Source: Lachnospiraceae bacterium
GTDB taxonomy: Bacteria > Bacillota > Clostridia > Lachnospirales > Lachnospiraceae
DNA: 50,754 nucleotides
Direction: 5' to 3'
NCBI GenBank assembly: GCA_024698345.1
Contig: JAILRH010000076.1
Location: 1 to 50,754, forward strand
How positions within the stretch are numbered: position 1 is the first letter of the stretch; each line of letters starts with the position of its first letter. The notes beneath the pieces were generated by a model that saw only the letters and a program-made list of their open reading frames with translations, ran no database searches and was not told where the DNA came from. Both the position numbers and the translations under genes were made by a program. This document shows, in pieces, positions 35,951 to 47,400 of the stretch.

Positions 35951-36021
35951 GCATCTGCATAGCACACAAAAAAAAGCATCTGCATAGTACACAAAAAAAG
36001 CATCTGCATAGCACAAAAAAA
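35951..36021. repeat. Three 24-25-bp tandem repeats
   Basis: GCATCTGCATAGCACA followed by an A run, starting at 35951, 35976 and 36000, runs straight into the terminator hairpin. Confidence 0.8.
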
Positions 36022-36069
36022 CATCCTCACATCAAGTTGCGTTATCCACAAAATCAATGTAAGGATGCT
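36014..36069 (-). terminator. Terminator after the GH16 gene
   Basis: Arms CATCCTCACATC-AA and TTGATGTAAGGATG-type (36022-36035 and 36053-36067) with seven T residues on the minus strand; T-rich on the plus strand too. The stem resembles the one at 12398-12444. 36070-36185 is T-rich low-complexity DNA. Confidence 0.75.
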
Positions 36070-36185
36070 TTTTATTTTTTGCTTTTTATTTTTTGTTATT
36101 TGTTTTTTATTCTTTGTTTTTTATTATTTATTTTTTCTATTATTTATTTTTTTAATATCATTACTTTATCGATTTATCAACCAAC

Positions 36186-39050
36186 TTATCTAAAATCGCT
36201 TGGCTTTGCTAAGATTTTTCCCCAGTCATAATCAACTTCTTTGTATGATGAGTTAACTCTCTTAAGGATGTTGTTGTATATATACTCATGTCCTGCAAAG
36301 TTGCTCATCTTGATGTTCTGATATAAATAATCTGCTACGCCATATACGCTGAATGTCTTAACAGGTGTATATCTATATGTTCCGTCAGCGAGCTGAGCAT
36401 ATGCTCTTACATAGTAATTTGCGTTGAGTTCAGCAACCTTTACCTGTGAAATCTTGTTTGATGACATTGTAAGTGTCATTGCATAACTCTTTGCATTGTT
36501 AAGTGCTGTTGAATATAACTTGTCTAACTGTCCTGCTGAACTAGCCTGTCCGATAATAACAGAGCTGTCTGTTGATGTCGCAACAAGTTCTGATTCAGGT
36601 GTTGTTCCTGAAAGTCCGTAAATAATACCAAACTTCTGAACATTCTGTCCGTCTACTTTGTTGTTTACAGAGTAAACTGTTCTGATACCACCTTCAAATG
36701 ACTTACCATTTACTGTAAATGTATTTGTACTCATCTGGAATCCGTTAATTTCAAGATCACTTGAAATCTTAACTGCTTCTGTTGGAGCCTCTGTAGGTTT
36801 TTCTGTTGGTGCTTCTGTAGGTTTTTCTGTTGGAGCCTCTGTTGGTGCTTCTGTCGGTTTCTCTGTAGGTTTCTCTGTCGGTTTCTCTGTTGGCGCTTCT
36901 GTAGGTTTCTCTGTTGGTGCTTCTGTAGCAACCTGTCCACCTGCAACAATAACCTCTCCTGAAACTCCTGATGACTCGATTCCATTTAATACTGCAGTAA
37001 CCTTGACAATATGCTTTCCACCTGAAATACCATTTATGTCATGTGCTCCACATGGTACTTCTGATAACTTCTTAACTCCGTCAACGTACACGTTGTACTT
37101 CTGTCCGTTTGCTATCTGCTCATTGTTCTGTCCCCAAACAACTGTAATTGTGTTGTTTGCATTGCTAGAAAATACCTCACCAAATACTTCAATTGGTCCG
37201 TTTCCCTGCTGAACTGAAGTAGGTGCCTCTGTTGGTGCCTGTGTAGGCTGCTGTGTCTGTGTAATATCTTCAATCTTTATGCTGTTGAATGTAAGTGTCG
37301 TTCCGGCAGGTACGCCCTGACCGATTTCAAACATTACTCTGATTGCATTCTTATCTGAACCAACTGTATATGTTCCTGTAAGATTTGCTGTTCCATTTGC
37401 GCCGATATTTGTATATGCAGGTGCGTCACCTTCATTTGAAATATCTTCCTTCATACCAATTGAACATGCTTTGTCAGCTGATACATTTGCTGTTACTTTG
37501 TATGTGTGTCCTGCTGTTGCAGAATCTTCAAATCTAACCTGTGCAATCCACTGTGCGCCACTTGTTGATGCAACGTATACCTTGTATGGATTTCCGCTTC
37601 CTGAATACGCTCCTGATGCTGAACCCGACCAGTCACCGAAGTAGCATCCCCATTTGCCGGAAGTTGTCCAATCATTATTTGCTGCATTTGTAAATCCAGA
37701 TGGATTATTCTGTGGTTCTGTCTGAGGTGGCTGTGTCTGCTGATTAACCTCTGTAACGTTGAGCGACAAATTACTAATCACTGTATTAACCGGCATTCCA
37801 CTAAGCTCAAGAATCAGCTTGTCATTTCCGGTAGCTGTTACCTCAAGTTCCCTTGAGTTATTTCCATTATTTGCTGTGAACGTCTCCTGAACCTCAGGTC
37901 CGTCAATCTTGTAAAGCATTGTTCCTGAAGCTGATGAATTAAATCCAACTTTTACTTTGTATTTCTTTCCGGCTGTAAGCCCAAGCCCTCTTGTAATCTG
38001 TGTTCCCCAGCTTCCAACTTGTCCGTTTGTAGCTTTAACCTTAACGCTCAAATCGTTGTTATTACTTCCCTTTGTTGCAAGAGAACCGCCTGCCCATGAG
38101 CCTGCGTAAACTCCCCAGTTTCCGATATTTACTGTTGTGTTATCAGGAACTGTAGTATATCCATCATCATACTGTGTTCCTGCCTGGTAAGCTCTTACAT
38201 AATCAACTTCCATTGTTGCAGATGAGAAGTTCCAGTCAGGAGCTTTGTTTCCTGTGTAGCCTGTTGCAGTACTTCCAAGTGCAAGGTTCAATAAGAAATA
38301 GTGATTCTTTCTGAATGCATATGCATTGTTGTCTGTAAGATATGCCGTCTGATATTTGTGATCATCCACATACCAAACAATTGTATTCTCGTTCCATTCA
38401 ACACCGTATGTATGCCAACCTGTAATTCCATTATTTGCATTGTCATCAAACCAATGATATGCACCTGAGCAGTAGCTTCCCCACATTCCGTGCTGAGCCT
38501 CTGAGTATCCTGCCCACTCACCACCTGTATTCCAGTGAAGAGTTCCTTCAACATAATTTCTGTCATTTGCGTGCTCCATGATGTCAAGCTCACCACAGTT
38601 TGGCCATGAGCCACTCTCGCCCATCATCCAGAATGCAGGCCATACGCCATTCTGATTTCCACCGATTACTCTGATTCTGGCTTCCATCTTTCCATATTTG
38701 AAATTCTTCTTTCCGTTAGTTCTGATTCTTCCTGATGTGTATCTGCATCCACTGTAATTCTCAGCCTTTGCGATAATCTTCAATGTTCCTCCTGAAACCT
38801 GAACGTTATCCCATCTGTCAGAGTACCACTGAAGTTCGTTGTTACCCCAGCCGCCGCCGTCAGAACCACCAATATCATAATTCCAGTTTGCTGTATTGAG
38901 GGAGTTACCATCAAACTCATCACTCCACACAAGATTCCAGTTCGTTACTGTATCTGCTTTAACAGTCTCCGGCTTAGCTGCAGGCACAAAATTAAGGCCG
39001 CTTACAACAAGAGCCGCCGACATGCAGATAGAAATAATTCTCTTAAACAT
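36186..39050 (-). CDS. Secreted GH16 beta-glucanase (laminarinase-like) with shared C-terminal module
   Basis: 954 residues with a Sec signal peptide (IISICMSAALVVSGLNF). GH16 spans about 34-280: WSDEFDGNSL at the start and the catalytic GELDIMEH near residue 153 (the ExDxxE pattern with extra residue seen in laminarinases), preceded by WPAFWMMGE. Two CBM4/9-like domains follow (310-430 and 450-590); the second is close to those in the M64 protein (GDWSG, GMKEDISNEG, IRVMFEIGQG). The FN3-like YNVYVDGVKK module (618-700), a long APTEKPTE linker (705-765) and the shared module (767-954, ending VDYDWGKI) complete it. AAGGAGG is nine bases before the ATG. It should cut beta-1,3- or mixed-linkage glucan outside the cell. 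Lichenase activity is an alternative. Confidence 0.93.
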   Translation of the reverse strand: MFKRIISICMSAALVVSGLNFVPAAKPETVKADTVTNWNLVWSDEFDGNSLNTANWNYDIGGSDGGGWGNNELQWYSDRWDNVQVSGGTLKIIAKAENYSGCRYTSGRIRTNGKKNFKYGKMEARIRVIGGNQNGVWPAFWMMGESGSWPNCGELDIMEHANDRNYVEGTLHWNTGGEWAGYSEAQHGMWGSYCSGAYHWFDDNANNGITGWHTYGVEWNENTIVWYVDDHKYQTAYLTDNNAYAFRKNHYFLLNLALGSTATGYTGNKAPDWNFSSATMEVDYVRAYQAGTQYDDGYTTVPDNTTVNIGNWGVYAGSWAGGSLATKGSNNNDLSVKVKATNGQVGSWGTQITRGLGLTAGKKYKVKVGFNSSASGTMLYKIDGPEVQETFTANNGNNSRELEVTATGNDKLILELSGMPVNTVISNLSLNVTEVNQQTQPPQTEPQNNPSGFTNAANNDWTTSGKWGCYFGDWSGSASGAYSGSGNPYKVYVASTSGAQWIAQVRFEDSATAGHTYKVTANVSADKACSIGMKEDISNEGDAPAYTNIGANGTANLTGTYTVGSDKNAIRVMFEIGQGVPAGTTLTFNSIKIEDITQTQQPTQAPTEAPTSVQQGNGPIEVFGEVFSSNANNTITVVWGQNNEQIANGQKYNVYVDGVKKLSEVPCGAHDINGISGGKHIVKVTAVLNGIESSGVSGEVIVAGGQVATEAPTEKPTEAPTEKPTEKPTEKPTEAPTEAPTEKPTEAPTEKPTEAPTEAVKISSDLEINGFQMSTNTFTVNGKSFEGGIRTVYSVNNKVDGQNVQKFGIIYGLSGTTPESELVATSTDSSVIIGQASSAGQLDKLYSTALNNAKSYAMTLTMSSNKISQVKVAELNANYYVRAYAQLADGTYRYTPVKTFSVYGVADYLYQNIKMSNFAGHEYIYNNILKRVNSSYKEVDYDWGKILAKPSDFR

Positions 39051-39388
39051 TCCGTTCTTCCTCCTTAGATATTAAAAAATGTATCCTTATTATTTATATA
39101 AATTTCTCTCGAAATTTGGCACGCAGTTATATAATTTTATTGATTATTGCTATTACTTTGCCCCACTATCGCAACCTTGACAAAACACCTGTGTTTCAAC
39201 ATTATTTCTCACAATTATCAATAAAACTCTTTCAATCAGTCACTAAAAAATATACTCAAATAATCTTGTTTCCGTTGTTTTTTTATAATTATCATCTATT
39301 TTTTGTAAAATATCAAGTGGCTTATCTGCAATGAAATTGCAAAATAAAAACACTTTTATTAAATCATTCGTACTTTCCCGTTCATAAA
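39051..39388. other. Intergenic region upstream of the GH16 gene
   Basis: AT-rich, no gene. AACACTTTTATTAAATC (39349-39365) resembles the candidate site upstream of the GH81 and GH18 genes. AAATTTC/GAAATTT forms a small inverted repeat near the start codon. Confidence 0.4.
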
Positions 39389-39444
39389 AACAGCGATTAA
39401 AATGCTTTATATATAAACCCTTTCAAAAATGCATTCTAATCGCT
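39383..39444 (-). terminator. Possible terminator
   Basis: Arms AGCGATTAaAATGC (39392-39405) and GCATTcTAATCGCT (39431-39444) with a GTTTTTATG tail on the minus strand. It could end transcription from the nuclease-like gene at 39724-40548. The loop of 25 bases is long. Confidence 0.5.
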
Positions 39445-39570
39445 AATGTTTAAATTTAATCTAACATATTTCCTATATTCCCGCAATAAATAAAAATCAT
39501 TTTATTTTTTTTGTACAAAATACCCAAAAACCTGTAGGAGGCACATTCCAGTTCTTTGTATGAAGTATAC

Positions 39571-39750
39571 ATAGCAAAATTAATATTTTATTTGTTTGAT
39601 GCATACATTGCAAAATTAATATTTTATTTGTCTGATGCATACATTGCAAAATTAATTTTTTATTTGTTTGATGCATACATTGCAAAATTAATATTTTATT
39701 TGTTTGATGATTCCATTGCAAAATTAATTTTTTATTTGTTTGATGATTCC
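39571..39750 (-). repeat. Five 36-bp tandem repeats overlapping a gene's stop codon
   Basis: Units start at 39571, 39607, 39643, 39679 and 39715. Each holds ATTGCAAAATTAAT(A/T)TTTTA and TTTGTTTGATG. The last unit contains the stop codon and final residues (GIIKQIKN) of the adjacent gene; the others repeat that end in frame, each with its own TAA. There are no spacers, so this is not CRISPR. Confidence 0.92.
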
Positions 39751-40548
39751 ATCCAATACCCTTCCGTCAAATGGTATAGCCGATGTTTCCATTGATATGA
39801 ACAAATTGTCTCCCAACACATATCCATGGTTCATATACAGTTGTATTTTTCCAACTGCATTATTTGCATATTCAGGATTGTCCATCAATCCAAAATGCTC
39901 ATAAATGATATTTCTTCTTCTAACTTCATCCAAAATCGTAAAGTCAGGATAAATAATCCCGGAATAATTTGTTTGAAATGGATACTCATATCTATACAAA
40001 ACATTTTCTTTGAATAGTTTATCAGCAATTATCTTCTCAGATTTCGATCTGACCCTTTCTCCATTTTCGGAATATATCTCAATATCATTGTCACCAAATG
40101 ATTTTCCCGTATATTCTTCATCCAGCCACTTTTTTCTATATTGTTCATTTGTCACTATAATAGGTTCAACAATCATGCGCTTTCCCTTACCTATTGTTTC
40201 ATATGCTTTTTCCCAATTATTTCCTTCTATTCTATTTATTAACGCATTAATTTGCTTCAACTCAACACATGCATTTTTTAACACTTTTTCGTAATATTCT
40301 TTTCTTACAAGAGCTTCTGCTTTTTGGGTTTCACTTTTAGGCATATACTTATAGTCGTTTGTATTACTATCATTTTTGACATAAAATTCAGGTTTACCTC
40401 TCTTTACAAGTACTTTAATTATTCCTTCCTCAGTTTCGCCTAGTTTTCTCAATTCACTTTTAGATTTCTCAACTATATACTCTATTTTTTTCTTCTCGAG
40501 CATTAATTCATTTATTATATTCCCCAATTCATTCCGCCTTTCTTTCAC
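39724..40548 (-). CDS. PD-(D/E)XK nuclease-like protein
   Basis: About 274 residues. Residues 1-110 are largely helical and charged (probable coiled coil, EKKKIEYIVEKSKSEL). The C-terminal half has a restriction-endonuclease-like core: VRSKSEKIIADKLF, then YRYEYPF, IYPDFTIL and IIYEHFGLMDNPEY, giving the E...D...ExH pattern of PD-(D/E)XK relatives. Specific target unknown; it may act on DNA. The outermost start is a GTG at 40548 without a clear ribosome site. AAAGG before a TTG at 40527 is an alternative. No signal peptide. No partner methylase or helicase is adjacent. Both ends face tandem-repeat arrays. Confidence 0.65.
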   Translation of the reverse strand: MKERRNELGNIINELMLEKKKIEYIVEKSKSELRKLGETEEGIIKVLVKRGKPEFYVKNDSNTNDYKYMPKSETQKAEALVRKEYYEKVLKNACVELKQINALINRIEGNNWEKAYETIGKGKRMIVEPIIVTNEQYRKKWLDEEYTGKSFGDNDIEIYSENGERVRSKSEKIIADKLFKENVLYRYEYPFQTNYSGIIYPDFTILDEVRRRNIIYEHFGLMDNPEYANNAVGKIQLYMNHGYVLGDNLFISMETSAIPFDGRVLDGIIKQIKN

Positions 40549-40617
40549 ATTATCAACTATTTTTCTTTATGAAGTTTCACATCCCACCATCGATTATTAT
40601 CTTAATTCCCCACTTGT

Positions 40618-41164
40618 ATGACCTCCTTATTTAGACTTACTTTTCTTGGAGGGCATCTTTTCTCTTGCTTTTCTTCTTGCTTGTCCTCCATATCTAGACT
40701 TACTTTTCTTGGAGGGCATCTTTTCTCTTGCTTTTCTTCTTGCTTGTCCTCCATATCTAGACTTGCTTCTCTGGGAGGGCATCTTTTCTCTTCTTTTTCT
40801 TCTTGCCTGTCCTCCATATCTAGACTTGCTTCTCTGGGAGGACATTTTTTCTCTTTTTTTCTTCTTGCTTGTCCTCCCATATTAGACTTACTTCTCTGGG
40901 AGGGCATCTTTTCTCTTGCTTTTCTTCTTGCTTGTCCTCCCATATTAGACTTACTTCTCTGGGAGGACACTTTTTCTCTTTTTCTCCCTTCATCCCGTCC
41001 TCCTTATTTAGACTTGATTCTCTGGGAGGACATTTTTTCTCTTTTTCTCCCTTCATCCCGTCCTCCTTATTTAGACTTGCTTTTCTGGGAGGGCATTTTT
41101 TCTCTTTTTCTCCCTTCATCCCGTCCTCCTTATTTAGACTTGCTTTTCTGGGAGGGCATCTTTT
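40618..41164 (-). repeat. Nine 63-bp tandem repeats with ribosome-site, start and stop signals
   Basis: Units recur at 63 bp (marker TAGACT at 40632, 40695, 40758, 40821, 40883, 40946, 41009, 41072, 41135); one unit is 62 bp. On the minus strand one frame gives 21-residue basic repeats (MKGEKEKKCPPRKASLNKED), switched by the 62-bp unit into another frame. The three units nearest 41164 also carry AAGGAGGACGGGATG just after a TAA, so each resembles a ribosome site and start following a nine-residue frame (MPSQKSKSK). Whether any protein is made is unknown. Confidence 0.85.
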
Positions 41165-41335
41165 AATCAACTTCAATCATTCGCACTCATTAATATCTTA
41201 TCATACTTCACACATATTTTGTGATACTTCTTCTTATGCCCAGCAACTAAATTTTCGTTCTTCCACCAGGAAGAACTTTTCTTCATAAACATGACCTTGA
41301 CCAACAATTCAAAAAGACCCTTAATCACAACAATT

Positions 41336-41368
41336 TAAAAAGGCTTGTGGTCGTCGACCACAAGCCTT
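41336..41368 (-). terminator. Terminator after the GH81 gene
   Basis: Thirteen-base arms AAGGCTTGTGGTC/GACCACAAGCCTT (41340-41352 and 41356-41368) and a T run on the minus strand. Confidence 0.9.
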
Positions 41369-41438
41369 AATTCCTTCACGATATGTCATATCAGGGACGA
41401 TACAACAATCGCCATTTATTTCTTTATTAAATTTCTTC

Positions 41439-41485
41439 CCAAGAACCTAATCACTCTTGACGACCCAAGAACCTAACCACTCTTG
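41439..41485. repeat. Two tandem short hairpins downstream of GH81
   Basis: CCAAGAACCTAATCACTCTTG and a near-identical CCAAGAACCTAACCACTCTTG lie in direct repeat; each can fold through CAAGA/TCTTG. Confidence 0.6.
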
Positions 41486-41492
41486 GCTCTCC

Positions 41493-44400
41493 TTAGTATC
41501 CAATCACTCCATAAGAAGCATTTACTTTCTTAAGGATCTTGTTGTAGAGATACTCATGTCCTGCCTGAGTTGGCATTGATTTGTTCTGGTATAATGTATC
41601 AGCTATGCTATATAATGAGTAGTCATATACGTTTGTATATACATAAGTACCATCTGAAAGCTTAGCGTAAGCTCTTACCAGATATGTTGCTGTGAAGCCT
41701 GATGCCTTCATTGTATCGAACTTCTGAATCATTGTCATTGCATAGCTTGATGCTGTATCTGATTCGCTGAAGTTAGATGATAACTTACCATTTGTTTCTG
41801 TAGCCTTGAAGTTCTTTACAAACTGGCTTGTGCTTCCAACTACCATATCAGCTTCTGTAGCAAAGCCTGCAGCAATTCCCCCACTGATACCGTTTGTTCC
41901 ATCGCTTCCAAGTCCGAAGATAAGTCCTTTTTCAACTACTGCTTTGCCGTCTATTTCAGGTTCTACTGAGTATACTGTTCTGTTTCCGCCGGCTGTTGTA
42001 CTGATTTGGAAACCATTAATCTCAATACCGCCTTCAATCTTGTTATCTGCTTCTGTTGGTGCTTCTGTTGGTGCTTCTGTTGGTGCTTCTGTTGAAACTT
42101 CTTCTGCACCGGTAACTGTAACATTAACTGTAGCTGCTGTTGACTCGTATCCGTTAAGGACACCTGTAAGTCCGATTGTGTGTTCTCCTGCTGTAATTCC
42201 TGTAATTGTATGAGCTCCAAGTGAAATATTCTTCACAAATGTTCCATCAACGTATACGTTATATGTCTGTCCGTTTCCAGGATTTCCCATAACAATTGTA
42301 AATGAGTTGTTTCCTGCATCCTGGCAGTCGATACCAAATGGAACTACAGGCTTCTCAACACCATCATCTGTTGTCTCTTCCTGATTTGGAGCTGTTGTCT
42401 CATCCTGACCCGGCTTTGTTGTTTCATCACCAGGGTTAACTGTTGGATTCTCTCCTCCACCATTTACATCAGGATCATTGTCATTCTTGAGGAGGGCAAT
42501 TTCATATGCCTGAACACCCCAAGGTCTTCTGTTGCTCTTGTAGTTAAATGCAATCTTTACGTGATTGAACATCTTCTTGTAACTGCTGTTTGCTAAAGGA
42601 AGAATACTTAAGCATCCAACTTCGTCCGTAGCCCAATCATATCCGCCGGTTGCGTTTGTAGCATTGTTCTTAGATGAATCAAATACTGTTGTCCATGTAG
42701 AATTATCTTCTACTACATCTTCGCCGTCTTTTGTTACATTGTATGCTGCATCATCTGCAACCATAATCTTGAATCCGTCAACCGGAAGTGTTCCATCATT
42801 ATTCTTCCATTCGATGTACATAGCATCAATCTGGTTGAGTGCATATGAATCTGCAAGGTCTGCGATGATAAATGCATCTGCCGCACCTGCTTCAACTACC
42901 TGTGAAGCCCAGTTTCCACCAGCCTGTCCGTTGAATCCAATCTTATCAACAAGTGCTGATAACTGACCTTCGAACTTGCCACTCTGGAATAATGTTGCAC
43001 CGCCGTTTAAGAATACGTTGTATTCAGGGTTAACAAGCTTCTGAGCAACTGTATATTTTGGATTAACTGTTACAGTACATGTTGCTGTCTTATTTCCGCA
43101 TGTTGCTGTAATAACTGTTGTTCCTTCTGTCTTTGCAGAAATCTTTCCATCTGCAACTGTTGCAACTGAAGGATTGCTGCTTGTCCATGTAACTGTTGTG
43201 TCATCTGTTGTATTTGCAGGAACAAACGATACTGTAAGGTTTGTTTCTGTCTTAACTGTCATATCAAGTTCTGTATTTGATAATACAATCTGTGTAAGTG
43301 GTACTGCCTTCGCAACAGTAACTGTACATGTTGCTGTGTTGTTTCCAACCTTTGCTGTAATAACTGCTGTACCTTCGCTTACACCGGTAACAACTCCATT
43401 TACAACCTTTGCAACTGATGGGTTGCTGCTTGTCCATGTAACTGTTCCGTTTGTAAGTGCTGTAAGAGTCTTTGAATTACCTACTGCAACTACCATCTCT
43501 GTAGCGCTGAGACCAACTGTTCCGTTAATAACAATTGAAGATGTTGTAACATCTGACAATGTCATTCCTTTTCTGTATGTAACAGCCTTAACAACTGTTG
43601 ATTTATCTACTGTAAATGGTGCTGTGTATGATGGAGAATCCTCTGTTGGAATAGTTCCGTCAATTGTATATTTTACCTCTGCACCCTTAACTGATGTGCT
43701 AAGAGTAACTGTCTGTGCACCATTGTATGTTCCGCTTGCCGGAGTAATAGTAGGAGCTGCTGCTTTTACGGCACCGTATACTTCGAATTCGAAGATTGAA
43801 TATCCGTAATCTGTTGCTCTCTTGATACCCTGCATCTTAACGTATCTTGCATCTGTTGCTGCAAATTCTGTAGCCTTATCGCCTGCTTTGTTGTTATTTA
43901 CAGTAGCAACCTTTGTCCATTCATTTGCATCTTTTGAAACATAGATTTCGTATTGTGAAGCAAATGCTGCTTCCCAGTTTAAATTAACTGAGTTAACTGC
44001 GTACTCAGCGCCAAGGTCAACATAAATCCACTGATCATCAGATGTAGCAGATTCCCATCTTGAACCTTTGCTTCCATCTGTTGCCTGGCCTGCTTTGTTC
44101 TGTCCTGCCTCTGTAGAAGCAACTGCATTCTTGCCAAGTGCAAGATTATCTTCTGATGCAACTGCATCACCGTTGATTACCATGCTAACTGATGCGAATG
44201 TAGAATCAATATATCCATTCTTTGTAGCAATAGCTTTGATTGTTGCATTGCTTGATACAAGGATTTCTCCATTGTATACAGGTGAATCTACTGTTGGGAT
44301 ACTTCCATCTAATGTGTAATGGATAGTTGTTCCTGCATCAGCACAATCTATTGTAACTATCTGTGTATCATCATAAGTCTGAACACCGTAAATATTGTTC

Positions 44401-47400
44401 TTGATTGCACCATTGCTGAGTGCTTTAGACTTAAATGTTGGTGTAGCAACCTGTGTATATGTAAACTGGTTGTTTGTGTCTACTTCAAACTTAACAAATG
44501 CCTTTGAACCAACAACTGCTGTTCCAAGTGTATTGCCTGCTGCATTCTTGATTGATACAGTCTGTGCTGTCTCTCTTGGGTTCCAAACGTTTGCTGTGTA
44601 TTTGTGTGTTGTCTCATTGTAGTAAACTGCTGCTGAAACATCACCTGTTGCATAAAGGTCTGTAGCCTTGTGACCAAACTGCTTCATAGCATTGATGAAC
44701 CAGTATGTGTTTGCTCCGTCTGTTCTCTGAACTTTATCAACGTTATTGTTGAATTTCTGTAATGCAAGGTCAGCGTTGTACTGAGAGAGGAATGGCCATG
44801 TAATATGCTGCCATCCTGTATCCGGATGTGGATACTCGTTGAGAAGTTTCTCGATTTCTGCCTCTGACTTGCCTTCATTTCTTGCAACTGTTTCAGCTAT
44901 ACCCATAGCTCTCTCTGTATCAGCTTCAAGCGCCTCATATATTTCCTGAGCTCTTGACTGATTCATACCGTAATATGTGAGGTATTCTGAAATTGGTAAC
45001 CACTGAATACCGTAAACGTAGAGTGGCTGTCCACCGAAGAATGTTCCGTAGAAGTTGATTCCACCGTATACCTGACCAACTACTTCGTATGGCCATTCAT
45101 CAATCCAGTTATCTTTATCGTAATCGAACCAGTACTGTTCTACTGCTTCCATTTCATTTGTAAATCCGAAAATAGCTGCATCTCTGTAAGTATCATTCTC
45201 TGTGAGTACGCCCCAAAGGTACATACCTACCCAACTGAATAATGACTCTGATGCTGATTCCTGGTTATTTCCTGAATCGTTGTCTGCATAACCGCCTGCC
45301 CAAGAGTGGCTCTCATACATATCGTATGCTCTGAACTCGCAATATTCCGAATCATCCTGAGCCGGGTTAGCATAGTCTCTGATAAGCATCTCAATCATGT
45401 CTTTGTAATCATTGTAGAACTGCTTGTCATATGTTGCGAGTACTGTTGCACCGAACATGAAATATCCGTATGTGAAGTGGTGATCACAGATACCTGTATT
45501 TGCACCAAACTCACTTGCTGCGTAATATAATGTTCCCCAGTTCTCATCGTAAATAAAGTAACTTACATCATCAGGTCCGTCATATGTGAACCAGTTAACT
45601 AAAATATGTTTGAGTCTTGCAAGGAACTCATCTCTCATCTCTGTCTCGCCGAGCTGGTCTGCCATAAGAGCTCCGATTCCAAGTGGATGGAGGTTCTTAC
45701 CTTCCCAGTATGCATCAGCTGCAGGGTTGAGGTTTGAAGTTGCACTGTCAAGAGTCTTTAAATATTCAAAACATTTATCCTGATCAAACTCTGCATTAGT
45801 TGGCATTGTAAACTGTGGAAGCAATCCTCTGAAAGTGTCAACCGTGCTGAATGTGTTGCTCCATACACCGTGCATGTCACCTCTTACTGACTTGTATGTC
45901 TTTGCTGTCTGTGCATTGTTTGATGATTTCTTCCACTGATGTGGCATCATAAGCTGCATTGTTACATTTGAGTAACCTGATCTCTTAAGAGTAGTTGTAA
46001 CTGTGTAGTTAGATGTAATCTTTGAGAGATTCTCGCTATAAACATATCCAACCTGTGTATCTGTAACAAATGCGTAACCATGCTGGAAATATGTGTTAAG
46101 GTCATTTTTGTTAAGCATTGTAGCTACTGACATGTATTTGTCAGCGCCGAATGTTACTTTTAACTTACCGCCTGAATTCTTAACTGTTGTTCCTGCCGGA
46201 AGAGTTACACAGTAGTAATTCTTAGATGTGTATGTGTTATCTTTGTTATCATTATCTGTAATCTCAATTCCAAAGTGGTCAAGAGTAGCACTCTCTCCAT
46301 TTCCAAGAATCTGTGTTCCTGCATCATTATAAAATGCTGTTAAGTTAGGAACTGAAATGTATACATTCTCTTTTCCTGTGAAATCAAGGTATGTGTATGG
46401 CGAACCCTTTACGTGAGTAGATGTCATTGCAACACCTGTCTCATCGCAAAGTTGAAGCTCAGCTGAGTAGTCACCGTATTTGTGTACTCTGTCGTAAGCT
46501 GTTGCTGTATCAACATTCTCAGGAAGAATGTAAAGATCTGTCATGTTCTCAGAAACTACTGAAACATTGACATCAGTATCTTTCATTGTTGGAAGCCATC
46601 CCTGTGTAGATGTAAGAAGGCTTAATCCCTTCTTTGAATATCCTGCCTTGTATGGCATAACAGACATTGGATTTCCAAACTTCTTGATCATTGCTGACTG
46701 CCACCAGTCATTTGATGCGATTGGTGTCTGGATTGTATCTTCGTCAATAAATACAGGAAGTTTTGCTTTCTCAAGGTATGTAGCCTCTGTAATGTATGAA
46801 CCCTTTGTTGTATTAACTGTTCTGTAATCTGAAATCTCTCCGATAGTGTATGTCTTTGTTGCATCACCATTCTTGTACTCGTATACTTCGAGTTCCTTGA
46901 TACCAAAACCACTACCGTTTTCTACTCTGGCATATCCGTAAATTCTGACATATCTTGCACTCTGTCCTGCAAGTACTACATTGTCAACAAGTTCAGGATA
47001 TCCTTTCTTCATTCTATATAAAGTGGTCCAGTCTGATTTGTTATTTGAGATCTGAATGTCGTAAATCTTTCCGGCATCTGTAGTCCAGTTGATAATAACT
47101 CTACCGATATTGTATGCCTTTCCAAGATCTACACAGAGCCACTGATTATCATCCTCACCTGATGTCCATGATGTGTTAACCTTGCCGTCTACTGCATTCT
47201 CTGCAAGTACATTTGTCTGATCAAGAACGCCGTTATTGTACATCCACCATACGTCCCTGAGTGAAGACGCTGAAACTGTCTTATTCTTTGCAATGTTCTC
47301 ACCAAAAGCATCCGGTCTCTTTGCAACACCGTTTGTTCCAAGAACTTCAAACTCATAGAGTGAGTATGCGTAGTTTGTTGCACGCTCTGTCATGTAAACT

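Noticed and set aside
39571..39750. CRISPR array, suggested by five 36-bp repeats
   Set aside because: Units are directly adjacent with no unique spacers, overlap a gene's stop codon, and no cas gene is present. The same holds for the 26-, 63- and 64-bp arrays.
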